Source: Candidatus Brocadia sinica JPN1 | GTDB taxonomy: Bacteria > Planctomycetota > Brocadiia > Brocadiales > Brocadiaceae | DNA: 64,000 nucleotides | Assembly (NCBI RefSeq): GCF_000949635.1 | Contig: NZ_BAFN01000001.1 | Coordinates: 3,531,052 to 3,595,051 of the forward strand | Direction of reading: 5' to 3' | In this document: positions 1 to 8,847 of the stretch, one piece after another | How the letters are laid out: every line of letters begins with the position of its first letter | Position numbering within the stretch: position 1 is the stretch's first letter | Translations under genes and position numbers: made by a program | The notes under the pieces: generated by a model | Seen by the model: only the letters and a program-made list of their open reading frames with translations | What the model was told of the DNA's origin: nothing | The model's database searches: none

Positions 1-1
1 G

Positions 2-760
2 AAAACAAACAATGAGTCCCAACAAAGCGAAGAAATTAAAAAAATCGAGGAAATTCTCAAAAAAAATATAGATGCTGGAAGTAAGAACTCGAAGGAATAT
101 TTCTTGCTATGCCAAATTTATAGAAATCAACGTAAAATTGATAAAGCAATCGCAGTTGTTGAGAATATGAAATTGATTCCTTTGGATAAAGAAACAATAC
201 GGGATATTCATTTTTTGTTGGCGAATCTTTATTACGAAGATAAAAGATTCGATAGAGTAGAAGAAGAATTGCAGATGGCCTTAAAGCTCGATCCTGATTT
301 TCATGAAGCAAATAACTTTCTTGGTTACCTGTTTGTTGAAAACAATAGAAATTTGGACGAAGCAATTCAGCTTATTAACAAGGCGTTAAAAGCACAACCC
401 CGGAATGGCGCATATCTTGATAGTTTGGGCTGGGCCTATTACAAGAAGGCACAGGTGGAAGGAAGACATGATTATTTAATTAAGGCGCTTCAAAAGTTAT
501 TGGAAGCTGTACAATTTCTGGAAGAACCGGATATCTATGATCATATCGGGGATGTTCATTATAGTTTGGGGAATTGGGACGAAGCTGTTAATGCCTGGAG
601 GAAGGCGCAGGACTTATATAAGAAGATGTTTAATCAAGAAGTACAGATAGAGAACATTACGACGAAATTGGAAAAACTAAAGAGGTTAATATCTGTGGAA
701 GAAACAGGCTCAAAGGTTATCAAAAAACGTATAGAGGTTAAAAGTGGCATTCAACCATGA
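2..760 (+). CDS. TPR-repeat protein, 3' part
   Basis: The reading frame is open from the first bases of the window, so the start lies upstream and only the C-terminal ~250 residues are seen. The protein is built from tetratricopeptide-like helical pairs: motifs such as LANLYYEDKRFDRVEEELQ, a FLGYLF...DEAIQLINKAL unit, LDSLGWAYYKKA and IGDVHYSLGNWDEAVNAWRKA are spaced about 34 residues apart. TPR arrays are protein-interaction scaffolds; the partner cannot be told from sequence. The last ~40 residues are basic and probably outside the repeat fold. It ends 38 bases before yebC in the same direction and may be co-transcribed with it. Being TPR is clear; any more specific role is not. Confidence 0.8.
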   Translation, partial: KTNNESQQSEEIKKIEEILKKNIDAGSKNSKEYFLLCQIYRNQRKIDKAIAVVENMKLIPLDKETIRDIHFLLANLYYEDKRFDRVEEELQMALKLDPDFHEANNFLGYLFVENNRNLDEAIQLINKALKAQPRNGAYLDSLGWAYYKKAQVEGRHDYLIKALQKLLEAVQFLEEPDIYDHIGDVHYSLGNWDEAVNAWRKAQDLYKKMFNQEVQIENITTKLEKLKRLISVEETGSKVIKKRIEVKSGIQP

Positions 761-798
761 GTTTTTTCTAAAAATATTTTTAGGAGAAATAAAAGAAA

Positions 799-1554
799 TT
801 GGCTGGACATTCACATTGGGCAAGTATAAAGCATAAAAAAGGTGCAGCAGATGCGAAAAAGGGCAAAATCTTTTCGAAGATAGCTCGCATGATTACTGTG
901 GCTGCCAGAAGAGGTGGTGGCGACTCGAATATGAATCCAAGGTTACAGCTTGCCATAAGTAAGGCCAGAGCAGTTAATATGCCTAAAGAAAACATAGAGC
1001 GAGCCATTCAGAAAGGTACGGGGGGGGGTGAGGCATCAGAGTTGTTTGAATGTTTGTACGAAGGATACGGACCTCATGGCATAGCCTTAATGGTTGAAAT
1101 CCTGACAGATAATAAAAATAGAACTGCCCCTGAAATACGAAAGATATTTGAGCGATTTGGCGGAAATATGGGGGAATCTGGTTGTGTCTCCTGGATGTTT
1201 GAAAAAAAAGGACTTATTATCGTGGGTAGCAATAGTCTCAATGAAGACGATCTCATGATGTTAGTCTTAGATGCCGGGGCCGAAGATTTACAGCAGGTGG
1301 GAGATATTTTTCAGATCATATGCCCGCAAGTGAATTTGGATACCGTGAAGAAGGCTATTGAGAATAAAAGCGTTAAGATCGAAAGTGCCGAGGTGTGTTG
1401 GATACCCAAAAACAATATTGACCTAGACGATGCGATGGGTCGTAAAGTACTAGGACTTATGGAGGCGCTTGAGGATCACGACGATGTGCAAAACGTCTAT
1501 TCTAATTTTAATCTTCCACAAACCCTTCTCGCGGAAGCACAAGCAGCTAGATAG
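799..1554 (+). CDS. yebC: YebC/PmpR family regulatory protein
   Basis: A 251-residue protein of the TACO1/YebC family. In bacteria the family is described as a DNA-binding regulator and, more recently, as a factor that helps ribosomes through difficult peptides. The N-terminus MAGHSHWASIKHKKGAAD is the family signature and fixes the start at a TTG codon (799), preceded by AGGAG at 782-786. Other family blocks are present: GGGDSNMNPRLQLAI, AVNMPKENIERAI, YEGYGPHGIALMVE and GESGCVSWMFEKKG. Length is normal. The glycine run KGTGGGEASE comes from a G8 tract at 1020. It follows the TPR gene and is convergent with ftsH. Confidence 0.93.
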   Translation: MAGHSHWASIKHKKGAADAKKGKIFSKIARMITVAARRGGGDSNMNPRLQLAISKARAVNMPKENIERAIQKGTGGGEASELFECLYEGYGPHGIALMVEILTDNKNRTAPEIRKIFERFGGNMGESGCVSWMFEKKGLIIVGSNSLNEDDLMMLVLDAGAEDLQQVGDIFQIICPQVNLDTVKKAIENKSVKIESAEVCWIPKNNIDLDDAMGRKVLGLMEALEDHDDVQNVYSNFNLPQTLLAEAQAAR

Positions 1555-1669
1555 TACGGAATAAAATGACTGTTGGGAAGTGTGAACTTAAGTTTGCAGG
1601 ACGGCGGCATAGATTCCACCGCATACTCTGAGCCGCTCCGCTGTAATGAATAATGGTTAACAATACCAC

Positions 1670-3595
1670 TTATAGCTGCTTTTCCTCTTCTTTTTGAATG
1701 TATTGCAGATGCTGTTGAGGTTGTTCTATTGGAGCAACGTCCATTTCTTTATGGGTTTTCGGTTGTTTTTTCTCAATGTTTAACAATTCAAGAACTTGTT
1801 CTCCATCTAATACCTCATTCTCTTCGAGTTTCTTTGCTAACAGATTGAGTTTATCCTTATTATCGTTGAGCAATTTTTTGACCCTATCGTAGTTTCCCAT
1901 GATAAGATTGGTAACCTCTTCATCAATGGCAACGGCTGTTTTTTCACTATATTCTTTTTCTTGAACAAGGTCGTGCCCGAGAAAAATGTTTCCCGATTGC
2001 CTGCCAAAAGTCTGGGGTCCTAATTTTCTGCTCATACCAAATCGGCATACATAACTTCTAGCCAACTGTGAGGCCTTTTCCAGGTCGTTTTGGGCGCCGG
2101 TTGATATTTTGCGTATTGCCAGTTCTTCTGCAGCTCGTCCTCCCAGTAATACACAAAGGGTATCCAGGATTTCAGGTTCTGTGGTCAAGTATTTATCTTC
2201 CAAAGGTAATTGCATAGTATATCCCAGTGCAGCCGTCCCTCTCGGAATTATAGAAACTTTGTGCACGGGATCTGTGTTGGGAAGTAGTGCGGCTACCAAG
2301 GTGTGACCTGCTTCATGGATTGCGACTGCCTTCTTTTCCGTATCGCTCATAATTCTGCTCTTTCGTTCCGGACCAGCTAATACTCTGTCTATGGAGGATT
2401 CCAATTCTTGCATGCCGACTGAGCTCTTATTGTGCCGTGCGGCAAGAAGTGCCGCTTCATTGACAACATTTGCCAGATCTGCCCCCGAAAAACCTGCGGT
2501 GCGTTTTGCGATGACTTTCAAGCTGACATCGGAATCTATCTTTACATTTTTGGCATGAACAGACAGTACAGCCTCTCGGCCAATAAGGTCTGGTCTGTCA
2601 ACAGTTATTTGACGGTCAAAACGCCCCGGGCGTAACAATGCACTATCCAGGACATCAGGTCGGTTGGTCGCAGCAACGATAATAACCCCTTTCTGTGAAT
2701 TAAATCCATCCATCTCGGCCAGAAGCTGGTTAAGAGTCTGTTCACGTTCGTCATGACCGCCACCCAGTCCTGTGCCACGTTGACGGCCAACACTGTCAAT
2801 CTCGTCAATGAAAACAATGCATGGCGCCTTTGCTTTTGCCTGTTCAAACATGTCCCGTACTCGGGCAGCGCCCATTCCAACGAACATTTCGACAAAGTCT
2901 GAACCACTAATTGAGAAAAATGGCACACCTGCTTCACCTGCAACGGCTCTTGCAAGGAGCGTTTTGCCGGTTCCGGGTGGACCGATCAGAAGCACGCCCT
3001 TGGGGATTTTTCCTCCCAGTTTTTGGAATCGCTCCGGGTAAGAAAGAAAGTCTATAATTTCCTTTAGCTCTTCTTTTGCCTCTTCACATCCTGCAACATC
3101 AATGAAAGTTGTCTTCTGTGAACCATTATCTGAATACAACTTAATTTTTGCCTTGCCAAAGGACATAAAAGGAGAACCCATCCCGCCAACCCTTTTAAAG
3201 AGGAAAAACCACCCTAACGCCATGATACCGAAGGGAAATATCCACCACATCAGGATGTTTTTTAAGAAATTATTTTCAGATGCGCCTTTAAACCTGACCT
3301 TCTGTGATTCCAGTTCATTGACGAGTTCTGCGTCTTGTATTGGTACTGTAACGAATGCAATCTTTTCTTCTTTGTCACCTTCACCCGACAATTTTTTGTA
3401 ATGGCCTCGGATAAGATTAGCACCTACCGTGCAGTCTGCTATATATCCATTCTTAAGATAGAGCCTGAACTGGCTGTAAGATATTTCTTCGGCCTTAGGG
3501 GATAAAAATATCTGCGCTACATACATGATGGCAAGAAAAAGCAGGATATATCCAATAGAAAATCGTGACTTCTTGGTTTTGTTTTTTTTATCCAT
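1670..3595 (-). CDS. ftsH: ATP-dependent zinc metalloprotease FtsH
   Basis: A 641-residue membrane AAA+ protease that extracts and degrades membrane and cytosolic proteins as a hexamer. Two N-terminal membrane segments (about residues 13-31 and 113-133) enclose a short periplasmic domain. The AAA module has Walker A GPPGTGKT (205-212), Walker B IVFIDEID (260-267) and the second region of homology around [17 protein letters not shown]. The zinc protease motif HEAGH is at 427-431. The C-terminus ends in a charged tail rich in Q, E and K. Length and motifs are complete, so it should be active. It is convergent with yebC and divergent from the downstream tRNA. Confidence 0.97.
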   Translation of the reverse strand: MDKKNKTKKSRFSIGYILLFLAIMYVAQIFLSPKAEEISYSQFRLYLKNGYIADCTVGANLIRGHYKKLSGEGDKEEKIAFVTVPIQDAELVNELESQKVRFKGASENNFLKNILMWWIFPFGIMALGWFFLFKRVGGMGSPFMSFGKAKIKLYSDNGSQKTTFIDVAGCEEAKEELKEIIDFLSYPERFQKLGGKIPKGVLLIGPPGTGKTLLARAVAGEAGVPFFSISGSDFVEMFVGMGAARVRDMFEQAKAKAPCIVFIDEIDSVGRQRGTGLGGGHDEREQTLNQLLAEMDGFNSQKGVIIVAATNRPDVLDSALLRPGRFDRQITVDRPDLIGREAVLSVHAKNVKIDSDVSLKVIAKRTAGFSGADLANVVNEAALLAARHNKSSVGMQELESSIDRVLAGPERKSRIMSDTEKKAVAIHEAGHTLVAALLPNTDPVHKVSIIPRGTAALGYTMQLPLEDKYLTTEPEILDTLCVLLGGRAAEELAIRKISTGAQNDLEKASQLARSYVCRFGMSRKLGPQTFGRQSGNIFLGHDLVQEKEYSEKTAVAIDEEVTNLIMGNYDRVKKLLNDNKDKLNLLAKKLEENEVLDGEQVLELLNIEKKQPKTHKEMDVAPIEQPQQHLQYIQKEEEKQL

Positions 3596-3732
3596 TCAAT
3601 TTGGTTAAAAAAGATTAAAAATACCTGAATATGCAGAATATAAGGTTATTAGGTAATATTTTTAACAAAATATCAAACTGAATTATATTAGAAAATAAGA
3701 TCAATGTCAAAATATTTCAAAAGAGATTTAAG

Positions 3733-3760
3733 TTGATAATAGATAAAAAGATACTATAAT
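3733..3760 (+). promoter_or_regulatory. Sigma-70 promoter of tRNA-Pro
   Basis: A -35 box TTGATA (3733-3738) and a consensus -10 box TATAAT (3755-3760) are 16 bases apart, and the mature tRNA begins 10 bases after the -10 box. This spacing fits a strong housekeeping promoter with a very short leader. Confidence 0.75.
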
Positions 3761-3770
3761 GGATGAAAGT

Positions 3771-3848
3771 CGGGGTGTAGCGCAGCTTGGCTAGCGCGCT
3801 TGAATGGGGTTCAAGAGGTCGTGGGTTCAAATCCCGCCACCCCGACCA
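3771..3848 (+). tRNA. tRNA-Pro (anticodon GGG)
   Basis: A 78-base cloverleaf reads out by hand. Acceptor CGGGGTG (3771-3777) pairs with CACCCCG (3838-3844); the D stem is GCGC/GCGC; the anticodon stem CTTGA/TCAAG holds loop ATGGGGT with anticodon GGG at 3806-3808; the T stem GTGGG/CCCGC closes loop TTCAAAT. Discriminator A3845 is followed by an encoded CCA. The C1-G72 pair is typical of bacterial tRNA-Pro. Its 3' part from base 3800 is also the attachment core of the integrative element, which restores an intact tRNA gene on insertion. Confidence 0.95.
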
Positions 3849-3864
3849 CTAAAATCAAGGGTTT
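3800..3864 (+). repeat. attL core, 65 bp
   Basis: Left copy of the attachment core. It begins in the anticodon stem of tRNA-Pro and runs 16 bases past the CCA end. It is identical to 19516-19580; the bases on either side differ (C3799 against T19515, C3865 against T19581). Its last base is also the last base of the integrase stop codon complement. Confidence 0.93.
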
Positions 3865-4916
3865 CAGGCATTTGCCACTTCTCGCTTTTCCTCAAGTGTA
3901 GTCAAATTGTAGTCAGCTTCTAAAATCTGAACTCCGTCTCTCAAGCTATCTGGACAATGATGACTGTATCGCTGAGTCATCCGTATGTCATGATGACCTA
4001 ATAGCTTTGAAATTTTATAAATATCAATTCCTTTTTGCGCTAACCGCGTTGCAAAGGTATGCCGCAGATCGTGGAAGTGAAAATCCCGTAGACCAGCCTT
4101 TTCTATTGCGATATTAAAAGCCCTTCTCAGATTATGACGGTCAATCTTGTTACCCACGCCACTGGAAAACACCAAATCATTTTTAATATTCCTTATCTTT
4201 GATTTTTCCGTCAGAATATCGAATGCCACCTGGTTCAAAGGAATCGTCCTTGGCTTTCCGCTCTTTGTTTCCTGGATGATTATCGTTCTTCGTAACAGGT
4301 TTACCCTATTCCATTGAAGGGAAAGCAGTTCGCCTTGACGTAATCCAGTATGCAAGTCGAAAATGATAATATTCCGAAGCCATGGAGGAGAAACATTAAG
4401 CAATCTTTTCTTCTCGTCATCGGCCAACCAACGATCTCTATCATTACCCTCTTTCTCTTTGGGAACTTTAGAAACAGGATTATCCTTAATCCATTCCCAC
4501 TCTTTGACTGCTAGGTTAAAAGCCTTTGAGAGCATGGCCAATTCCCTATTAACGGTGGCTGGTTTTGCCTCTTCACTTTTCCTTAACACCTTGTACTCAG
4601 AAATCATCTTGGGAGATATGGACGATAATTTTGATGTACCAAAGAAGGGGATTAAGTGTTTGAGAGATGCGGAATAACTTCGTTGCATACTGATCGACAC
4701 ACTTGGGGCGTGTTCCTTCATAAACTTTTCCATCATATCAGTGAAGGTCTTACTATTTCCGGTAAGCTTTTCAAAGTATTTTCCCTCAACAATTTCAGTT
4801 TTAATCTTTGCCTCTATTGCCTGAGCAAGCTTCTTATCCGCCGTTTCAAGGCTCCTTTGAATTTTCTTGCCTCCATACCTGATGCAAGTCCACCAAACAC
4901 CGCCACGTTTATACAT
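3864..4916 (-). CDS. int: Tyrosine-type site-specific integrase
   Basis: A 350-residue phage-type integrase. The order is an N-terminal arm-binding segment (about 1-60), a SAM-like core-binding domain (about 65-160) and a catalytic domain (about 165-340). Catalytic residues are all visible: R in HTGLRQGELL, the H-x-x-R box HDLRHTFATRLA, LLGHHDIRMT and the nucleophile Y in QRYSHH. The gene abuts attL, its stop codon touching the core, so it very probably catalyses integration at this tRNA. Two TGTAGTCA repeats, likely arm-type sites, lie inside its own 3' end. Confidence 0.95.
   Translation of the reverse strand: MYKRGGVWWTCIRYGGKKIQRSLETADKKLAQAIEAKIKTEIVEGKYFEKLTGNSKTFTDMMEKFMKEHAPSVSISMQRSYSASLKHLIPFFGTSKLSSISPKMISEYKVLRKSEEAKPATVNRELAMLSKAFNLAVKEWEWIKDNPVSKVPKEKEGNDRDRWLADDEKKRLLNVSPPWLRNIIIFDLHTGLRQGELLSLQWNRVNLLRRTIIIQETKSGKPRTIPLNQVAFDILTEKSKIRNIKNDLVFSSGVGNKIDRHNLRRAFNIAIEKAGLRDFHFHDLRHTFATRLAQKGIDIYKISKLLGHHDIRMTQRYSHHCPDSLRDGVQILEADYNLTTLEEKREVANA
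3897..3915 (+). promoter_or_regulatory. Candidate integrase arm-type sites, left
   Basis: Two direct copies of TGTAGTCA start 11 bases apart (3897 and 3908), 33 bases inside the attL core and within the int coding end. The same 19-base block occurs in the same orientation at 19359-19377 near the other end. Paired short repeats flanking a core are the expected form of integrase arm sites; the function is inferred. Confidence 0.55.
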
Positions 4917-4960
4917 TTCCTCCCCCTTTCCCGTGACTGATCGTGTCTGTATGACCGCTA

Positions 4961-5200
4961 TCAGGCATTATAATTGTTTTCGAGAATGTCGCCAACAATC
5001 TTATTGACCGTTTTATCACATTGTTGTGCATCGCGTTTATGGGCTGCCATTATTTGATCTATGTCCTGTAGATCAAAAAGGACACGTCCCCGAAGTTTGA
5101 TTGATGGAATCTTTCTTTGACTTGCCCAATCATAGAGCGTCTTAACCGGCAATGAGGTATATTCGGAAACTTCTTTGATATTTACGTATCGTTTTTCCAT
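4961..5200 (-). CDS. Excisionase-like helix-turn-helix protein
   Basis: A 79-residue protein of the excisionase/HTH_17 (MerR-like winged helix) group: VNIKEVSEYTSLPVKTLYDWASQRKIPSIKLRGRVLFDLQDID has the typical domain order, with recognition helix and the wing ending in VLFD. Such proteins bend DNA as recombination directionality factors or act as small repressors. It lies 45 bases upstream of int on the same strand, the position expected of an Xis. An SD-like stretch lies ahead of the ATG. A second HTH_17 protein is at 12804-13835, so which one drives excision is open. Confidence 0.75.
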   Translation of the reverse strand: MEKRYVNIKEVSEYTSLPVKTLYDWASQRKIPSIKLRGRVLFDLQDIDQIMAAHKRDAQQCDKTVNKIVGDILENNYNA

Positions 5201-5302
5201 AATGATTTTTTATTACCCAATTCACTACCCGGTCAGCATCTCGCAAACCCTTAATTTTTCTGGACTGATTTTTTCACTTGGGTAACAAAAGATTCACTTA
5301 TA

Positions 5303-5611
5303 TTACCCGGCATTTAAAGTACTCACGGTTTGCTTTTTATTTATCATTTCACGTCTGTGTTTTTTGATGATCTCACGTACCCAAAACGAGGTAACTCCAT
5401 ATTTCCTGGCAAGCTCTCCGTAATTACCACCCTTAAACTCTTCGATGATCTTCCGCTTTTTTACCCTGGCTAAGCAAACATCCAATTTAGGCAAATAGAA
5501 TTGTTCCCCGCCTAATTCTCTCCCAAGCTTTACGACGTTCTCAATACCTATTACCATGGCGATTTGTTGATAAGTGGGAGGCAGATCATCCAGACGGATT
5601 TCATTTTCCAT
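5303..5611 (-). CDS. Mor-family transcription activator
   Basis: A 102-residue protein resembling the Mor/C activators of Mu-like phages. Family features seen are LPPTYQQIAMVIGIENVVKLGRELGG, then LPKLD, KIIEEFKGGNYGELARKYGV and the terminal helix-turn-helix TSFWVREIIKK. Mor proteins dimerise through the N-terminal half and activate middle promoters by contacting RNA polymerase. It overlaps the end of the upstream gene by 11 bases, so the two are translationally coupled. A Mor protein in an element run by a tyrosine integrase shows mosaic ancestry. Confidence 0.72.
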   Translation of the reverse strand: MENEIRLDDLPPTYQQIAMVIGIENVVKLGRELGGEQFYLPKLDVCLARVKKRKIIEEFKGGNYGELARKYGVTSFWVREIIKKHRREMINKKQTVSTLNAG

Positions 5612-6089
5612 CAGTCTTTTCCTCCATTTTCAAATAAGGTTTCGTCTCTTTCACAGAGACGTACTTCAGGATATCTGCTTTTACCTTTTCTGGCGCTTCA
5701 ATCCCCAGGGCGTGGTCTGATTCCATGAACTTTTTAAAGTCAGGGGTGGCTTTATATTCCGACTTCTTTTCAAAGAACATCTCAAACAACGGTCCCAACG
5801 GAACTTTTATATCCTCGACCTCATCCTTAACGATATAGGATTCCCGGAACGTAACAACGGCCCGGGCCGTTATTCCGTCAAGTGTAACGGTTGTTGTTTC
5901 CTTCTGCCTGTTCCTGGCAATCTCAATGAGGCGTTCCTGAATGCTGTCAAGTTCTTCATCGAGGTCCTTGATTTTCCTTTTAAGAGATAATCCCCTCTGG
6001 AGAAGTTTTTCAATTTCTGCATCCTCGGCCAGTACAAGGTGTTTCTTCCCGCCGACCTGAACCTTTTTAACCTCTTTTACGCCCTTCAC
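5601..6089 (-). CDS. Hypothetical phage-type protein, coupled to Mor
   Basis: A 162-residue charged protein that I do not recognise. Residues about 25-62 (AEIEKLLQRGLSLKRKIKDLDEELDSIQERLIEI, in part) form a predicted coiled coil; the middle (TTVTLDGITARAVVTFRESY) looks like a small beta sheet; the rest is helical and lysine-rich. There is no signal peptide or membrane segment. Its 3' end overlaps the Mor-like gene by 11 bases, making it the first gene of a short regulatory operon. The size and position resemble early genes of Mu-like phages, but no function is claimed. Confidence 0.6.
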   Translation of the reverse strand: MKGVKEVKKVQVGGKKHLVLAEDAEIEKLLQRGLSLKRKIKDLDEELDSIQERLIEIARNRQKETTTVTLDGITARAVVTFRESYIVKDEVEDIKVPLGPLFEMFFEKKSEYKATPDFKKFMESDHALGIEAPEKVKADILKYVSVKETKPYLKMEEKTDGK

Positions 6090-6627
6090 TTTTACCTCCT
6101 ATCTTTCATAAACCACCGAAGATATGCCGTACTTTTTCCCACCTTTTTTACTCTTTTTTGGAATCAAACAGCCCGAAGTATCAAAAGTTTGTGTCCACTC
6201 CCCCTTGTGGCTCAAAACAGCCACTTGTTTGCCACGATGCGCATGCAACATTCACGCATGGCAATTTCTTGCATGTTAAAACTCTCAAAAGTTTTAACAT
6301 TTCCACCTTTGGGAAGTAGTCATAACATATTGTAAATAGATAACTAAGAGTAGATTCAAGAATTATGCTTATCATAAAATATACTTCTCACCGTCATTTT
6401 TTCAGGCAAGGTAAAACTGGCAGAAAACCCTTATAAATCAAGGGATTCAAGGTGTTTTGACCTTTATGTATAGGATATAATCTTACTATTATACGAAATC
6501 CCTTCAAAAACCCTGTATAATCAAGGCTTCCCAGCCTTGTTAAAACCTTTTCCCTGTTTTTAAAACTCTTCATACTTCCAGCCTGAAAAGCCTGCTATTT
6601 CAAGGCCTTCACGTTTTCCTTGCAAAA
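6090..6627. other. 538-base gap with hairpins
   Basis: No convincing gene was found on either strand. A perfect 11-base inverted repeat (6273-6283 and 6290-6300, loop CTCAAA) sits in the middle, and a second short hairpin CAAGGCT-TCCC-AGCCTTG lies near 6521-6538. Several variants of a CCTTTAAATCAAGG-like phrase recur at 6426-6450 and 6510-6540. The gap separates the sigma-factor gene from the Mor operon on the same strand, so terminators or element-specific promoters could lie here. Confidence 0.5.
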
Positions 6628-7476
6628 TCAACCAACATTTGATATTTTAATCCCGTGAGATATCGGTTGGGCTACAGCCCCTATAACCGATATCTGACGC
6701 CCCCTCCGCTGTGGGGAGGAGAGGTCCTTTACGGGAACGTTCAGGAAAGGGGAGGCCCACTCCGCCGAACTACCTGACCGTATCGGCTTGTGAGCCATTC
6801 CGATCGCTGTCCTTTCAATTGCCCACCGTAATTTCCTGAGCGCCTTTACCTCAATCTGCCTTACCCTTTCTTTTCCCAGGTTAATTCTCTGGCCTACTTC
6901 ATCCAGGGTAAGATCATGCCAGAATCTCAGAGTAATAACCATTCTTTCCCTGGCACTTAAGCGGTTCAGGAAATCGCATACCTGACTATAAAAAGCCGTC
7001 TCCTCACTTTGTGGATCCTCCGATATGAGGATATCCCCTTGCGTCATTTCTGATTCATTCCCGTAGATCAGTTCATCAAGGGATTCATACCCATACTGCT
7101 TATGGTCCTGAACGGCTTTTTTAACCCCTTGCACTATCGCATATCCAGCATAGGTCAGAAATTTGAACCCCTTATCAGGATCAAAGGTCTCTGCAGCCTT
7201 AATAAGCCCCAGGCATCCTTCAGAAATCATATCCATCAAGGGAAGTCCAGGAGACCAGTATTGAAAAACCACCGTAATGACAAATCTCAGGTTCGACCCA
7301 ACAAGGTGATTCCTTGACGCCTCATCTCCTATCCATGATCTCCTGGCAACACTCATTTCCTCTTCCTGAGTAAGCATCTGCATTCCCCCCACATCCTTTA
7401 AAAACATCCGTAACAGCCCTCGTTCCCCGCTTCCCCTGTTTACAGAGGAATCAAGATCAAAATTTTCTTCTTCCAT
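6628..7476 (-). CDS. Sigma-70 family RNA polymerase sigma factor
   Basis: A 282-residue sigma factor. Region 1.2 (about 20-52, FLKDVGGMQMLTQEEEMSVARR), region 2 (55-125, with NLRFVITVVFQYWSPGLPLMDMISEGCLGLIKAAETFDPDKGFKF in part, then LTYAGYAIVQGV) and region 4 (about 170-225, RLSARERMVITLRFWHDLTLDEVG with helix-turn-helix KERVRQIEVKALRKLR) are clear. Region 3 is absent or tiny. The last ~55 residues are not sigma-like and include a peptide encoded by a palindromic repeat (6726-6750). It could redirect host polymerase to element promoters. A sigma factor on such an element is uncommon. Confidence 0.92.
   Translation of the reverse strand: MEEENFDLDSSVNRGSGERGLLRMFLKDVGGMQMLTQEEEMSVARRSWIGDEASRNHLVGSNLRFVITVVFQYWSPGLPLMDMISEGCLGLIKAAETFDPDKGFKFLTYAGYAIVQGVKKAVQDHKQYGYESLDELIYGNESEMTQGDILISEDPQSEETAFYSQVCDFLNRLSARERMVITLRFWHDLTLDEVGQRINLGKERVRQIEVKALRKLRWAIERTAIGMAHKPIRSGSSAEWASPFLNVPVKDLSSPQRRGRQISVIGAVAQPISHGIKISNVG
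6726..6750. repeat. Palindromic repeat inside the sigma-factor 3' end
   Basis: An imperfect 25-base palindrome centred on AACGTT (CCTTTACGG...AGGAAAGG) with further purine/pyrimidine inverted pairs on either side (6701-6725). It is read in frame as the peptide SPFLNVPVKDLSSPQRRGR in the tail of the sigma factor. Confidence 0.6.
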
Positions 7477-7568
7477 CCATCCTCCTTTCGTGATATAAGA
7501 TGCCCTTATCGCATAAGGAAAGTGGCATTTCCTCCCCTAAAGCCATGTACTTATCAGGGTGCGTGGCT

Positions 7569-8846
7569 TTATCTATTTAATGGGTTATGCATACCCGGAT
7601 GATTGTCATAGCTTTGTGCTGAATGGACGTAAATCATCGTGGTATTTATATCCTGGTGTCCTGCTAGTTTCTGAATATCTTGTATTGGCACACCCTCCTG
7701 GGCAAGTACCGTAAAGGCCGTATGCCGTAAGGCATGCGCGCTCAATACCTCACCGTCTCTTTCAATCTTGGCCTTTTTAAGGTACCGCTTCACGATATTC
7801 TCCACAGACTTAACGGAAAGCGCCTCTGGTAGCCTATCCCTTCTTATCACTAGTTTGCGATCCACGCGGTCATAGATGAAGGGTAAGAAGATAGGCAGTT
7901 CCCCGGTTATCTTTATTCCGTACCCCTTCACAATACCAATCCAGGTATCAAACGACTGCAATGCCTTCCCGTTCAGGATAATGGCCGTCTTTGGTCTGTT
8001 CTGAAATCTTCCCTTCCTGTCCGTAATCCAGACCTTTTGTTGACCTTTCACCCTGTCGTGTTCAAGGTGCTTATGCCTGAGGCCAGCTATCTCGTTTGCC
8101 CTGAGACCATACACGAGCATGATTACGAGGATTGCATAATCACGCCTCCCGATCTCCGTCTTCCGGTCCGGCTGGCCCAATAGCCGCTGTGCCTCCGATA
8201 CAGAAAGGACGGTATAGTAACCCTTATCCTTCTTTGGAAAGATAAGGGACAGTTCCTTAAAAAGGATAGGATTCCTGAACTTCCTATTTTCCCGTTCAAT
8301 GTACTTAAAGAATCGATTGAGGGATATAAACTTATTCCAAATCGTTGTATCCCGGTAGTTTTGCCCTCTGAGGTAGTCCCTGTATGCCAGGAGGTCTATC
8401 TTTGAGATATCACAGAGATCCTTATTTACCCAGGTAAAGAACAGTTTGATCAGGTTCTCGTAACTCTTCCGGGTATTCGTGGTATTCTGGATAGCCAGGA
8501 ATCCGCCAAGATATCGTGTAAAATCTTCGCTCTTGATGCCGGTATGGGTCTTAAACTCCGTTAAGGTGTCAATAGGGTTCTGGAATCCCTTAACCTTCTT
8601 TTCCAGGAACTTAAAGAAGCCGTTGAGTATGGAAAACTTCCTCTTAGCAGTCTTTGACGAATGCTCATGGGAAAGCCTTTCCTGGTAGGAGTGGAGAGTC
8701 TCTTTACTGATATTTGAGATCTCACAATTCTTGAAGTCAAAGAATTGCTGTATCTCTGACCGGTAAACCCTCTGACTGCTACCGTTCACCTTTTTCAAAT
8801 ATTGGTTGAAAATCTTTTGGCCTGAATCAGTATCAAGAAATGACAT
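7569..8846 (-). CDS. Tyrosine recombinase with two core-binding domains
   Basis: A 425-residue recombinase when started at the ATG at 8846, one base after the stop of the GemA-like gene; a longer open frame to 8912 overlaps that gene and is less likely. Two successive SAM-like segments (about 1-90 and 105-195) precede the catalytic domain. Catalytic blocks are intact: LVYGLRANEIAGL, SAHALRHTAFTVLAQEG, LAGHQDINTTM and nucleophile Y in MIYVHS. The end ...DNHPGMHNPLNR is short. It resembles Xer/integron-type enzymes more than the att-proximal integrase; resolving multimers or moving a cassette is possible. Confidence 0.88.
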   Translation of the reverse strand: MSFLDTDSGQKIFNQYLKKVNGSSQRVYRSEIQQFFDFKNCEISNISKETLHSYQERLSHEHSSKTAKRKFSILNGFFKFLEKKVKGFQNPIDTLTEFKTHTGIKSEDFTRYLGGFLAIQNTTNTRKSYENLIKLFFTWVNKDLCDISKIDLLAYRDYLRGQNYRDTTIWNKFISLNRFFKYIERENRKFRNPILFKELSLIFPKKDKGYYTVLSVSEAQRLLGQPDRKTEIGRRDYAILVIMLVYGLRANEIAGLRHKHLEHDRVKGQQKVWITDRKGRFQNRPKTAIILNGKALQSFDTWIGIVKGYGIKITGELPIFLPFIYDRVDRKLVIRRDRLPEALSVKSVENIVKRYLKKAKIERDGEVLSAHALRHTAFTVLAQEGVPIQDIQKLAGHQDINTTMIYVHSAQSYDNHPGMHNPLNR

Positions 8847-8847
8847 G

